This document shows positions 47,028-61,200 of a DNA stretch of 64,000 nucleotides, one piece after another (the stretch's first letter is position 1; every line of letters starts with the position of its first letter). The notes beneath the pieces were generated by a model. It did not search any database. It saw nothing but the letters and a program-made list of their open reading frames with translations, and was not told where the DNA came from. Made by a program: the position numbers and the translations under genes. Location of the stretch: assembly GCF_019399895.1 (NCBI RefSeq), contig NC_091870.1, forward strand, positions 5,935,001-5,999,000, written 5' to 3'. Origin of the DNA: Cardiocondyla obscurior. Its lineage: Eukaryota; Arthropoda; Insecta; Hymenoptera; Formicidae.

Positions 47028-48857
47028 CTATGGGATGTACACTTGTTCAGTACGTTCAATAGGTTTACGACAAACGCAGCATATTTTCATATTTTTCGTA
47101 CATTCCGCACACGCTAATAAATGTCTACATGGCATAAATACAATTCGCACTTCCCTACTGAAGCAGATTTTGCACAATCTCGCATCCTTATCGCACGGTT
47201 TGTCACCTTGGGCAGATTGTTCCTCGCTACTACTGGCTTCACCCGATCCACCATTTACTTCTGTGATACTAGTTTCCTCAGAATTAACTGAGTTTTGAGA
47301 GCTTCCACTAGCGATACTTTCAGTATCAGTATCTTTATCAAGTTTTTCATTCAACTTATTAAGTGCAGATGGTAGGTTTTCCTAAAAAAAAGATTGAGAT
47401 TAATGACTCTGCATTTAGTTGAATTAATTAATTCTTTTTAACGGACAAAAATATACATATTGTACAATGCTAATAGTGAACATAATATATATATATATTT
47501 TTTTTAATATACTCACTGTTGCAAAATATGTTCCCCTAGTAATGTTGCTTACAAATTCCATCCCTTTAGTTAAAATCAGATAGGGACAATATTCAAACCA
47601 TTTAGCATGTTCAACCCAGGGATCATCCTCTGGCTCCCAATTATTTAAACCTCCACCACAGTGATAACACATTGTTTGATCCTTACTTCCCGTATAATAA
47701 AAACCAGCAGTTGCTAATGATTCTTTAGTTTGTGCTTTAGGCCATCCATCAAACGAAGCTAATCTAGCAGCATAACTGGCATATCGAGGATGTTTTGGTC
47801 TTGAGGCCATTCCTATCAATGTACAATTAACTTTTTCTTCTATTTCTTCATGGTCCGGCCCAGAATAAGGCATATATATCGAGCTGTAAGGCCCACATAC
47901 ATCCATTCCTTTAGGTACATCTGGAATCGTGTTAGGGTCTGCACCAATCGGCACATTACCACATGGAATATTACAAATAAATCTACATCTTCCAGAGAAT
48001 CTCTGATGATCGGCCATAGGATTGTCATCTGCCTTCCATTTGCTTATTCCTATTTGACATTCAAAACATTTTACCATGTCGTCTTCGCCAGTATAATAAA
48101 ATCCAGCAGCTGCAAGTTCCTCTGGTTTTATCCATAAACATGGCCAGTCTTTAAAGCTTTCTAAACGAGCAGACTCAAATCGATAGTCACCGCTATCAAC
48201 TTCATCTGCTTCTTCTATGTATATGTGAGCCATTATTGGCGATTGTGGTGGTAAACGATTTGGGGGAAGCGTATAAATATCGAGGCGTTCAGTAGTCATT
48301 TTGAAGGTAAATTTGATACTTATCTGAATCTGTAAAAAAAAAAAAAAAATAAAATGTTAGTAAAAACATAGAAAAAAAATTAAAATTAAAATTATTTGAA
48401 CTTAAACTTTAGCATATATATTTTACAGATATTGTATAAAATTCTTTTTAATAACCATGCTTAGATAAACTAAGTAGCTTATCACAGACAGCTTCTGTAA
48501 ATTATTTGCTGTATAAATTTTGTTAACGGAAAAGTTGCAGCATTTAAAGAAAAAAAAATTAATAAATAACGTTAATTTCACAACAATAATCGAAGATTAC
48601 GCACAATATTAAAATACTAATAAACAGTCTTGTGAAATATTAGAGTCAAGGCGAACACATGGTTAACCATGTGCCAGAACAAATAAATTCACTATGCAAG
48701 TTTCAATTGTTATTTTCAAAATTATGTTTTCTTTTGTTTTTAATACTAAATATTTCATATTTACATCAACGAAATGAAAAAAAGAGTTGAGCAAACTTAC
48801 ATCTAGCCTACATATTACTAAAGCGTGGTCAAAACCGGATTTCGTTAAAGACGCCAT
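47028..48857 (-). CDS. Inhibitor of apoptosis protein A (BIR-BIR-RING)
   Basis: Coding exons in transcript order: 48801-48857, 47517-48329, 47028-47381, all phase 0, giving 407 residues. A downstream ATG at 48297-48299 would give 378. Counting from that ATG, BIR1 is about 39-108 (C78, C81, H98, C105) and BIR2 about 173-241 (C211, C214, H231, C238), both with exact C-x2-C-x16-H-x6-C zinc spacing. The C-terminal RING runs from C331 to C365 as C-x2-C-x11-C-x-H-x3-C-x2-C-x6-C-x2-C. Domain order matches Drosophila Diap1 and other arthropod IAPs. Such proteins bind caspases and Reaper-type antagonists through BIRs, and the RING is a ubiquitin ligase. The linker CGNVPIGADP is shared with the BIR unit at 57.4 kb. 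The first exon (MASLTKSG) is inferred from an in-frame GTAAGT donor; it could instead be untranslated. Confidence 0.9.
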
Positions 48858-51800
48858 GATTGAACCTTGAACTCGAGTTCGTTCTTTTCAGCTGAACTGC
48901 GTGCAGCGTTCATTTTTTCTCCTAATACGAAGGAAGAAGGATAACTTTGATCTAGTGCAGCCAGTCCGACTGAAGAAAAACAGACTCGATTTCGAAACGA
49001 TCCTCAAGGTGTAGACAGAGCAAGCGATAAAAGTTATCGACTGTTTTCGAGAATAATCATTAAAAATTTACAGTATTCGATCGCGACGTAAACTGTAGAA
49101 CTTTCAATACCTTGCAATCAGTGACCTGACATCCTACGGTAAAAATTAATCTGTTCGTTTACTGAATCATCCTGTATGTTTGTGAAAAGCGCTCAAGTTT
49201 ATAACGTCGATACGTTTTATCTACACAGGAAGTCTTGCAGCGGCAAGAAATTCTACTCCCCTCGGGTTCCCAGGGCATTTCACGCAGCTGTCATCCGCGA
49301 CACCGGGTATATATGCATACGTCATCGAATGCAACGTTGCCGCTACCGCGCGGCCTCTATTTCTGTTCGTCTTATTACATTACAACGCACCGCGTACCCG
49401 CGAAGTGAATTGTAACGGTAGGATCGACTGGCGAACCTGCATATCCTCCCCGTTTCACTTCGAAGCCCTGGGCTCCGTTTCGAGCCGCGGCAGAGCTCTC
49501 TTTAAATTTACTAGCCCCGTAGAATCCCGAGAATAATCGAAGCTTCAAGATAATTTTCAAAGATAAGATTCTTTCTCGAAAGGTATTCGAGGAGCCATTT
49601 GCGACTTTACACAAATAAGAAAGTAAGGAGCATCGAAGATCTATCTAGTTATCGATAATTTATTTATACACCTATCGATTTACTTATGCAGGATAAAAAC
49701 CTATTCAGATAAATTTGCACAAGTGCGTGCACGTACGTATAAAAAAGTGTAAGAAAATTGATAGGTTCAAAGTCTTACACGTATTTGACGATGGACCAAT
49801 CAATTTCTTCATGCCTTCGCTTATGCATTTAGGAGGAGTTTGTCTAGATAGAGCCCTAAAACAACGACCTCATCAGCGAAGAATTCATGTCGGGCGCATT
49901 TAATACAGTCTCGTATTCGAAATCGCTCGCTTACGGTCACCATGACACACGGGAGTGCTCGCGAGACTCGGGCGGAACGCTGCGCTACAAAAGTAATCCG
50001 CCTTGGCCATTATGGCGGCGATATTAAGTGAATTTTAGCTAACGACACAATGTACTCAAGCCTTGCTCGATATTCGATAACATCAAGGTTAAAAATGTAC
50101 ACAACTTGTGACTTTAGGTTGGAAGGAATTTATTGCGGTACCAAGTAACGAGTCCGATGTTGATGACGCCGACCAACGACTTCAACCTTCGTACATCGCC
50201 CACATACCCGCTCTAGGGCGTCTTTCCGCTCCTTATTTGTTGGCGAAAAGGTGCGGCATTCTCGGGTAAGAAACCGCAGAAAAAAAAAAAAAAATAAAAA
50301 TATAAAAAAAAAGCGAGATACTCCTAAATACTCGGACGGCTTTAGTTTAAGGATTTGCATGATCTATATGGTTCGATATCAACATGAATTCTTTTCGAAG
50401 CTTCAAAACTAATTTGAACGTTTGAGAATTGGTTTGTACAACAAAATTTACTACTCGACTTCTAGTTTTAAGATATATATAAAAAGTTCCAGGTTCTTCT
50501 TGGTAAAATCACCTGGCTTAATGACGATCTGGTCGGAATTGGACATGAGCGAGAATGAAATTCGCGGATCAGCCGGATAACCAAATACAAAGCCCGTGCT
50601 GGAGCGTTTTGCAATGATATATCATACGTCAAGTGACGCATCGAGATGACCAAAGAGGCACGTTCATGCTACAGACGCGTGCTACACAGGGATGTACTTA
50701 TCAGCCAGGGAAGTACAAAATGACATCAGTGAGCAGAGCCCCGTTTCCTTTGGACTCTCTCGCGTCTTCTTTATTATTCCCGGCCGCGAGAAAGCTGGCA
50801 ACACGGCGCAACGGAAACGTACAATCGAAAGGCCGACCGACAACCGATTCCGCCAACGTCGACCAAGCTGCTGGCGCTTAATCTGATATATCATTTCTCG
50901 CCAGACGCCAATATCGAATGTAATACCAAAAAAAAAAAGGACGGAAGCACTCGGAAAAAAAAAGAGGCGAGTTAAGTTATTCGTTATCTACTTATTTCAA
51001 AATAAATTATAATTAAAAACTTTAATGCATCTAACTGTAATTGCTTAATAAGTAGAACGTCTGGCAAGAATCCCCTTGTATTAAAGTCCTGAAAGTGAAT
51101 GATCTACGTGATTAAATATCGTTTATCTTTTATTTAAGATTTTGTAATGATAAGCGGCTTATCAGATATCAGGCACGGCCACAAGCATGATAGTAATTAA
51201 TCTTATCTCGTCTTGAAAATAGAATGAAAGAATAGCTCGATTCAGATGTGTGGGTATAGTTTATCTGAAAGGGCTTTTCTTGGAAACCCAATACAAAGGC
51301 GGTACAGATTTGAGTTACAAAGCCTTAAGAGGTCAATAGTTTAGGGACAAAAATCTCAAATCCGTGAGAGAAAATGTGGAATAGAGAGAGCTACTTCAAA
51401 GTACGCGCTAAGACCCAGACGGAGAAAGAGAAAGGAGACAAGAGCGAAGGGTGAGGAGCATAAAGGAACTGGTACTCTCACATACACATGCATTAAATTT
51501 TACTACCTGTTAGAAATAGTACTACGAGTTTCATTTAAATTTTTACTAGCGGCGTTTTTCCGATTCGTTCAGCGTATTTTGGTTTTACCGTTTAGCTTCC
51601 GAGACTCATTAAGCATCGGTTTAATAAAAAATTAACAAAAATATCAGATAACATGTCCGAAATATAAATGCCATTTATTTATTTATTTATAACGCTATTT
51701 GTATGCTATTGATTTTAAAAGGACACTTTTATTTAGCGCGAATTCACCGACTTGAATTTATTTTGTCTTTAATGCGGCTCGTAGGACATTAAAATATGCA

Positions 51801-54800
51801 AAGAGTAAAACATCTTTGTTTCCAAGTAGTTGTCTGTGAAAAAAATTTCTATAACACTCATTGCCATTTTTCTTTTTTTACACCCACGTTAATGATTTCA
51901 GTTACAACGTCAGCCTTCGCAAGTGGGCGCAGACCCGCCCAACAATGTTAGATAATAAACGGCGCCGCCGAGCACTGCGTCAAAGGTACCGATAAAAAGA
52001 CAGAGAGAGAGGGGAGGCAAAGAGGGGAAGAGGAGAAGGAGGAGGAGGAGGATAGAAGAGGACATAGTAAACAAAACAAGACGAGCATGTCTCAAGGTAT
52101 TTCTTAGCCATCGCAAATATCCGATGTTAAGAAATCTGAATTAATTCAAGCCTTTTTCTTATTTTAGCTTAAAGGCGTTCCGCTTTTCGCGCGAAAACAG
52201 ACGCACAAACAGATGGCGAGGCTTCCAGGCAGATAACGTGAGGTACGAGACGGAAGGAGAAAGACAAGGCGTTCTTTGACATTTCTCGGTCTCGCTAAAA
52301 AGCATGCGATGGATACGGTGAAAAACGTACCAGAAAATCGATTTGGACGACTGATATTGTTGTTGCGAGACGCGTCGCTCGCCCTTCCGCCCAAGTTCTG
52401 GTCTTGTTCCCTCGATTACACCGTTCCGTATCGCGACGTGAGTCGCGGACGATGCGTTACGTCGTTGTATCGAGCTTGGGCTTGCCGTTTTCGATGGTCC
52501 GCCTGTCGAAGCTTGCAAGGATTGACGGGCTTCACTACACACGACACGCACCTACGTTTCACAGGATACGCGCTCGCTCGCAGCTCACGGCACAAAGCGA
52601 CCGTACTTGACCCAACTATAGTCAGCGTGGTAACCGAACGTGCCAGCGTATACTATACCACTATGGCGTCCAGCCGCTTACAAACTACCACAAGCGTAAT
52701 ACTAGCCGTCGAGCACACGCGATTGGATACGAACAAACACGAAGGAAGCCAGCGAGCAGTACGGGCGATCCCTCCGCTCCGTCCCCGCCCTGCGTCTCCT
52801 GTGGAAAGTATGGAAACTCGCCGTGCCATCGCTGCTGTCGCCCCGCCAGAACAGCTTTTACAACATTCTCGTTTTTTCTCGCTCTCTCTCCCGCCGTTTG
52901 GCATCCGCTTCGCTCCGCTCGCAGCTGCCAACGAGCACGTAACCTCGCGGCTCAGGACGTACCTAACCGTTTTCTTACAGGGAGATATTCCACAATTATT
53001 TATTTCTCTCTCTTAACTGTTTAGCTTAACTTTTTAGCGCTACTTTCGTCTATCGTTGTAACATGTACGTCTTTTACATTATTTCTTTTATATTACCTTA
53101 TCTATGAAAGATATGATAAAGTGTTTATCATATATTATGATATTGTTTTCATCTTAATTTAATTTTTTTAGGTTCCGTTCCAGACGTGTTTTGTAATTCA
53201 CGAGGACACATAATATTCAGTTACCATGACAGAACTGGTTTACACACGAGGGTGGTGCACAATAGATATTTTAATATGTCGACTGTATAATTAAGTAACT
53301 ATACCCTACACTTCCCTTTATTTTCATCTATGTTGCTGTAATTTTTTATATTTTGCTCAGGCAAAATTTATATTCTTCTGAAATATGATTGGGGTTTTTT
53401 CTTTTTTTTTTCAGTTGAAAAATTGAACTGATAAGTTAACGTTTCCTGGATTAATAACAATAGGTTGCATTTCATCAAGATATTTAATATGATAACTTGG
53501 AATGTGAAAAAAAACTGCATTCTTGCAGTCTTTCCTGGAATACTAGAGATATAATTGAATATCAAAGATGAATAAGCCAAATGATCTTTGCTCTGGAATG
53601 CCGGAGATGGAATGACTAACCTCACAGGATATGAACAGAGTTACGGCACTGATCCCGTCCCCTGCAGCTTTCGTTGGACGATGAACGAGGTAGCATGGTG
53701 AGAAAAGAGAGCCACAGCGAAAGGTCGCATGCCAGGTTTTACTCGGTTGGAATGCGCTGAGACAGACTGAGAGAACGAGAGAGAAAGAAATACGAGCTCT
53801 GTCCTTCTCGACGATCCTTAAACTATCGTTTAAGTGGCAAATAATTTTTATTGTTTCCCTTTAGGGAATGCACTCAGCAATTTTCGACGAAAGCCAACAC
53901 CCAATGCTTTCCATTTTGAAGTAGAATTAACACACAAAATATTTTTGAGCGAAGAATGCATTCGTTCTTAGTATAAAAATATTTTTATGATATATTATAA
54001 TTAATATAGTAATAGTAAAATATTAGCGAACTGTGCTCCAGTATGTTACCCTGTATTGATTTATTTTTTAAAAGGTAGGAAGCCTTTATTGAGCGTAATC
54101 TTATCTTATCCTTTTTTTCATTTTGCTTAGTGTAGTTTTTTTTTTTTTCTCTCTAAATAGAACATGGAGCATCCACTAAAATTTGCATGATTCACGTTAG
54201 CGAGATTAGACCTTCTCGGTATTGCCTAATTTTTTAGGAGCTTAGACATTTTTGCTCTTTCTCTCTCACTCTTTCACTCGAGAGCGAACGATTTCAAAGA
54301 ATTTTAACACGTATGTCACGCAGATGTTTCGCGATTTGCAAGAATTAATGGTTTGTAATCCGTTATCTTATCATTTAATGCCTTTGAATGACCTTTGAAT
54401 GACATTTCCAAAAATTATCTTGTCAGTTAAATATCTAAATATATCAGAAAAATTCAACGGATATCGAAACTGCTTAACCGCAATTCTGATTCTCGGAAGG
54501 CGCTTTTTTTTAATTTATTATATAATACCACACACTAAATTCGAGGTACCAGAAAAAACTGTCCCTAAATCACGTCATCACGTCTACGTTATAAAAAACG
54601 ATTCGCTTTATGAGTTTCATTATTGACTCAAGGAGAACAGAAAGGCGAATTAATATCAATTTAACGTCATGCTGACTAAATTATGACCAAGACATATTAA
54701 CTTTGCCATGATCCCCGTTATCAACTAATGACGTTCAAAAATTAAGACCCGTATTGTTTCTAAAAACTTGCCTGTGCGGGAAGTAATTCATTGCGTTATG

Positions 54801-57370
54801 TATCCTTGTTGCTACTAAGCCGTTTCATGAGATAAGATCTTTCGCAGAGCAGCATCCAGTTCTCACGCGCAATCACGCACACGCATACACATACACACGT
54901 GTGTAATATGAATGAAGAAATATACACAAGGGAAAGGATATGCACTGAAATATATAACAACGTGCTGGTTCCTGCTTGATCAATCGCTTTGTGTTCATTA
55001 CCTCGCTTCCCAGAAGAATCAACTTACTTAATCGGCCAAAGGCCACTAATAAAGCTTCGGTGGCAGAATGTATCACGTCCGTGTCACTGCCCGGGTTCGT
55101 ATTTCTCAAAGCACGTTTGTCACCAACGATAAAAAGATATTTATTACATTGTGTATTCGTTAACGCGAATTATCACGTGTGCTTCGTGAAGGCAAATTTG
55201 AAATAATAAGAAATTAAAAAGGCGGCCTATCGACCTGGGCGTTCGAAGTGATTCATTCATCGTTCAAATAGCATTTATGTATTAAGAACAGCGTCCCAAG
55301 AAGCACTACCCGAATACACATATCTCTTTGTGTTAGTTTTCTTTATTTTAATTTTTTTTTTTTTTTTAATGAATAAAACTGTGTGGCATTTATACAGGGA
55401 ATGTGCAAAACATGTGAAAACTATCAGGCGAAACCTCGGATGAAAGAAACGTACGGAGTGCAGCAAAAGGGTCTAAAATATTTGGAAAAAAAAGAAATAA
55501 ATTAGTCTAGGTTGAAACGGAACCATTGATTCGACGCGCAGAGTATCGAGAAAATAAGAAAAAAATTTTTTACTTTGAAAAGTATGTAACGGAATTACGA
55601 AGGAAAAAAAAAAACGTAGATTCATTCTTTAATGCTTTTTCACGGTTGAATAATTCATTATCCATCATTCATGAATTTGTTAATGTGATTTCCTTACCGT
55701 GATCGTAGCGACGAATGCAATATCGGCCAAGAAACTATTTGATTAACTTAATATACGATTGTTATATCATTTATACTTACGTATTTAATATATCACAACA
55801 TACAAAATCACATTCTTCGAATAGCGAGAGAATAACAGAGAGATTAAAAATATGTTGAGTCGCAGTTTTCAAATGGCTTAATGTTGTATACAACACGTTA
55901 CACGTAAATTACATTTACGGTTAAAGAGACTCGTGAAGAACGGCGCTTTATTTCGGATCGTTGCGCAGGAAATGTTGCAACATTTCGCTATTCATTATTG
56001 TTCGTCATTCTTCTACGTATTACACATCTGTATCTGTTTACAAAATCCAATGTAAAGCTAATGCGCGATGTATCATCGTTGCGTCACGTAACATTAACAA
56101 ACGATGACCGCATACACTGTATGGAATATCATGCAATAATAAATTATCCTATTTGAAACTGATAAGACACGGTCCAAAAAGCTAAAGTGTTGTTACGCAT
56201 TTCTTGCTATAGTATCCTTTTATAAGCGTGTTACTTTACTATAAGTAAAAACGGTCAAAGCAGTACTTGAAATAAAATACTAAACAAAAAAAAAGCAAAA
56301 AAAAAAAACCACACAATCTACAAACGTTTAATTATCTACCATTTATCGCGTAAGTTATAATCGCAATCGTTCATGTATGTACGCATTTAATCTTATTTAT
56401 TCACGATATCGTAGAAATACGCTTCTTTTTTTTTCTTATGTATACGCAATACCATACATTTTTTATGTATTTCTAATAGATCATGCTTGCTTTGGATGAT
56501 TTTCTTAAAAGACTTCCAAGTACTTGCGCTTACACATTTCGTAAATTAACCGAAGGCCTTGGTACACGGCTTTTTATGCTGGTTCTAATCTTTAGTCTTA
56601 TCTCAATCTTATATTTGCTTATTTATATCTCTCTTTCTTATCTCTAATTTAATCTTTAATTTTTAATAATTCAATAAATTGCGTGCCACAAATAATGCAT
56701 GATAGTTATGAATCAAGTTATAAAAAATAAATAATGAATCTGTATAAATTGACGAAAAAAGAAAAAAATCGCAAAGCGTATATTCGAATTACAGTTGAGT
56801 TAGAAGATCAGATCACAAGAATTTCTTCCTTGTGTTGTTATTTATATTTTGATTGTAGACCATCACAATAGATAACTTATTAATTTCTAATATATATTAT
56901 GAGGTAATTATATTTGAATTAGATATATGTTATTTGCTATAATACTGCATTTATAATATAATATAGATAGTTGATAAAGATAAAATATATCGCACGCAGT
57001 TTACAATCTCACATATATAAATACATATAAATATTTAATTAAATTTAAATAAACATTTTAATGCATTAAAATGTATAACGAAATATATCGTTCATTGAAT
57101 CGTCAAATCGTTTTTATGCATACCGCACAAGTCTAAATATAAATATTTTTACGATAGGGATTGATGAAATAAACTTATGTACATATTGTCTAATACAGAG
57201 GCGATATTTCGCACGTACGATGACACACGTACAACGAGATATTTACATGAGCTGCCGCTTCTTCTACAATACAGCTGTATTATGCAAGTTCCAATTTAAA
57301 AACTCATGATATATACAGTCAAGAAAAAAGTCAAAAGATGCTTTTTCGTTTATCATTTCGAAACACTTAC
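48858..57370. other. 8.5 kb between IAP units, no gene supported
   Basis: Either intergenic DNA or a long intron of the IAP unit at 57.4 kb. It is mostly AT-rich, with CpG-rich islands at about 49,240-49,520, 50,700-50,880 and 52,160-52,960 that give long chance frames on both strands. I searched the minus strand for a second RING coding segment and saw none. The island at 52.2-53.0 kb may be a promoter. Confidence 0.5.
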
Positions 57371-58252
57371 CGTCACACTCTGACTAGTGGAGCAGGCCTC
57401 GTAATCCGTTTGATCTGTGGACGATGTGCACGAAGCAAGTTTATTATTTAATTGTTCCATCGCCTCTGTCTTTTGTATAAATTTGCATCTGGGGAACCAC
57501 TTAACATGCTCCGCCACAGGCTCGTCCGTTGGTTCCCAGGATTTCAAACATCCTCCGCAGTAAAAGCACATTGTTTCGTCGGATGCTGGAAGAAGACCGC
57601 TGAGATAGAAGAAACCGGCGGCTGCTAAATCCTTTTTATTCGGAGTCCTTGTATCGGGCCACGTCGCAAAGGACTGTAATCTTCTCTCGTAGGAAGCGTA
57701 GGTGGGTTCCTTCGCACCTATCACGTCGCATAATTTCGCTTTAAAGCTCACATTCCTTTCGGCATCCCAGAAAACTGAAATTTCGATATCGTCATTTCTC
57801 TCGGAGCTGGGCTCGATGGTTCTGTCCGGGCCGGAGAACGGCATGTACTTAACGCCATAAAATCCGCAGGTATCTAAGCATTTTGACATTTTAGGAATTG
57901 TGCTGGGATCAGCACCGATCGGTACATTTCCGCAAGGTAGATTGCGAACCATTTTACATCTTCCGGACCAGCGTTGATGTTCCACCATTGGATCATCGCC
58001 GTCTTCCCACCCGCTTAACTTAATTGTGCACGCGAAGCATTTCACTTCGTCCTTCTCTTTGGTGTAGAAAAACCCGGCGGCTGCAAGTTTCTTAGGATCA
58101 ATGAACGATACGGGCCAACCGTCGTAGGAGTCCAATCTTGCAATTTCAAAGCGGTAATCCGTATAATCCATTTCGTCGGGCATTGCGCTGGGTAGATTGT
58201 ACCCCGATCGCTTTTCCAGATCCTCATGTTCGATTCTATGCAATTCCATCAT
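57371..58252 (-). CDS. Inhibitor of apoptosis protein B, BIR-BIR coding exon
   Basis: The exon encodes 294 residues from MMELHRIEHED to CSTSQSVT and ends at a GTAAGTG donor in phase 0. An in-frame TAG precedes the ATG, which fixes the start, and a TTTTGCAG acceptor at about 58,290 implies a 5' untranslated exon. BIR1 (CFAC...H...C) and BIR2 (CFYC...H...C) both keep C-x2-C-x16-H-x6-C. The linker carries CGNVPIGADPSTIP and an insertion of about 20 residues compared with protein A. If the donor is not used, five more codons lead to a TGA and a BIR-only protein. No private RING exon is seen in the next 9 kb downstream; the phase allows splicing to the exon 47028-47381. Role as for protein A: caspase or antagonist binding. 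Tandem paralogue of A. Confidence 0.88.
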
Positions 58253-61200
58253 CTTTGTTGTTTGGTACAACTAATCGCGCATAAACCTGCAAAATAAATT
58301 GACAGTGTCACGCACGAATTTCAAGAATGAAAAGCTTTTTAAGAGGAATTATAGTTGTTATTTATTTACTTAAATTAATGTAGCTTATTTCATTCGTTAA
58401 GAAAATGTTTCCTTTCTTCCTGAATTTGCTATACGGGGGCAGGTTTCGTTTACAAGTCTACCTATGATACCGATTTATGAATCGAGCTACGTTGGTGGTA
58501 CCGAATTCTTTTACATTGTCCGCGTGCAACGGTAGAAGTCCACGTAGAAAAGATAAATAAAATAAAATCATTCTCCTCGAGATTATCGTGGTATTCGAAG
58601 GACGGTCACGAAAACCATTGAGATCCAAATGACGAAATTGAACCAAGCTGCGAATATATTTATCTACGGACGTGTAAATATTCGTTTTATCGAAAGAGCC
58701 CCTTATCCACCCCGACCTCTCTCTTTCTCACGCTTTTGTACGCGATTCAATACAAAAAAAGCGCATTCCACAGCTTCCCTGACGCGCACAGCCTCGTTTA
58801 TTCTTCCGGTGTTGAAATTGTAGTACAATTTCAGAAGGAAATAATACAAATTAACGGATGTACGTTCACTCAAAGCTATCGTTCCGCGCTATTTACCTTC
58901 GAATTTTCATCCGAAAGTTATTGTTCGCGCTCGCTCGCTCGCGGTCACTTGATTACTGCAACGACGAATAATTATTACACGATTATATATATATATATAT
59001 TTTTTTTATCACCCGCCGTTTTTGCTGAGTCTTTCTCGTAACTATGGAAGTTATAAGGAAAAATTACCGAAGGCTAAACATACAAAAGATAAGAATACCC
59101 GGAAGTAAATGCATTTTTTAATCGCCGTTCTGTAAACTTATTTGAAACGTGATATTAATAGCGTTGATTTCCGCGGAAGATTATATAAGTATTCTATGAA
59201 ATGTTTTATAAAGCATATTTATGTAATCATCTCGCTATTTCGCAATGACTGTACACCGTTAGTCTATACACTTGCCAATTTGCATATTCAAATTAAAGAA
59301 TTGCATTTAAAGGTACCTAATCAACAAGTATTAATTTCAATCTGATTAGTCCGACCGAAAAATTTTTATACATTTAATCTAACAAGTAGACAGTATTATT
59401 TCTCTCGAACAAAAGATAAAGTTAAAGCCGCTAAGTACTCAATATAATTTTTAATTAAAAAAAGAAAAAGATCCTACGCAGTCACTATCTTTTTTTTTTT
59501 TTTTTAACAATGGAAAAAACGATTTCATATTGGACTTTTATAACAAGACCTCTAATAATTTTAAAAGTCACGCATTAATCTTGATGTATAATTTATTTTA
59601 TTTTATTTTTTTTTTTTAATAAAATTTCAAGATTGCGTTATCTGCTTATCCTTGCAAAGGTGTATCGCTGATAAATTATCGAAGAATAAATAAGAGTCCC
59701 ATTGAAGCGTATTTTCCATCGTCGTTTTCTATCCGATGACTTTCTACTTAGAAGACTTGCTCCGCAGGATCGGTAGGAAGTCGGGGATGCGATAGAAGGA
59801 ATTCTAGCAATACCGATGTTTGACGCTGGTGCACCAACGATCTTTGCCGGCACTCCAGGATAAAAACGCTGAAAAACATTGCTAAGATAAGATAGGATAT
59901 CGATAGAGTTTTCTCATTATCGTTACAATCGCCCAAACATTTCTGTACCGACTCGCCAGGAAAAAAAAAAAAAAAAAAAAAAAGAAAAAGAACAGAAAAA
60001 GACAAAGAAAAGGACAAAAAAAAAAGAAACAAAAGGAATCACTAATTCCTCAAAATCGTGACGAAATATTTCGCGAGCGGGGATCACCGGCGAATGTTTA
60101 AAAAGACCGACCGACCGTATCCATTGTACTTTTACGCGATCAATGATATAGTAAAGAAGCAGGCCGTACTAGGGCTTGCCGAGGGATCGATCCGCCCTTC
60201 GGACAGTCAGCTGCTGCCCCGAAGGGCCAAGATAATGACGTTAGCAGACGATATCCCTTCGAGACCTGACACATCTGCCTCTCGTCGTCGCAGAGTGGAA
60301 TCATCGCGCCGGGACGGCCTTCCCAAAAAGTCTGCCGGCCCCGGCACGAGAGAAAGAAGCGTGACTAACATAGAAAAATAATAAAATAAAAGAAAAAGGA
60401 AGGAATGTACGAACGAAGGCGGGGTAGAAGGAGAAAGAGAAGGATGTTAATGGCAAAACGGGCCGCGGGGAGCGAAAGGGAACTTTATGCGTACCAAGCT
60501 GTGCCTTTGTACGAAAAGAGAAAGAGCGCCGCGTCGGCGGCGGCGCCACGCATGACGCGGCCGGTGCGTGTCCGCAAATTATTCACATCCTTTTCAAACG
60601 ATTACCATTCTCCATTCTCGTGCGAAAATGAGGAAAAACAGCAGCGGAATGTTAATCACGCCGCACAATGACAGAGAGAAAGATAAGGATATCGGGACAC
60701 GGAACGCCGATCATTCACAGAAATCAACAGAATTTTATCGGCAATGACTCGACGAGGAAAAAAAAAAAAAAAAAAATATACTACAACCGAGGGGAGGAAA
60801 AGAGGGGAGGCGGGTCGTTATCTTATCTCTATGGAACACTCCTGCCACTCCTTTCTCCGTTTACCCTTCCTTATCATTTAACACGGCGACTTACCATCGA
60901 TAGCGTCTGTTGTTGCCTCTCTCTCTCTCTTTCTTTCTGTTTTTTTCGCGCCGGCAATCAATTAACTCCTCCGGGTGGAAACTGGAACACCGGCCTTTAC
61001 GTGAATCTCCTGATCGATCAGCGACGTTTATTCCTTTTCAGACCGCACCCCGGGTGTATCCATCAGGACTCTTTCAGCGTGAAGCTACGCAGCCGGTTGT
61101 TACACGCTCGGCCAACGAAATCCGCGTCCCGGCTTGATCGGACACACTGCGACGCGACGATAGTGACTGGCTCGCGAGTGGGAGCCGGAAAGAAGAGCCG

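Noticed and set aside
52276..53016. 246-codon plus-strand open frame
   Set aside because: It lies in CpG-rich DNA where stops are rare, is also open on the other strand, has no recognisable domain and is biased to Arg, Ser and Thr. It is more likely promoter-type DNA.
48858..57370. A private RING exon for the BIR unit at 57.4 kb
   Set aside because: I looked for C-x2-C...C-x-H-x3-C-x2-C on the minus strand and found no candidate, though an exon shorter than I could recognise is not excluded.
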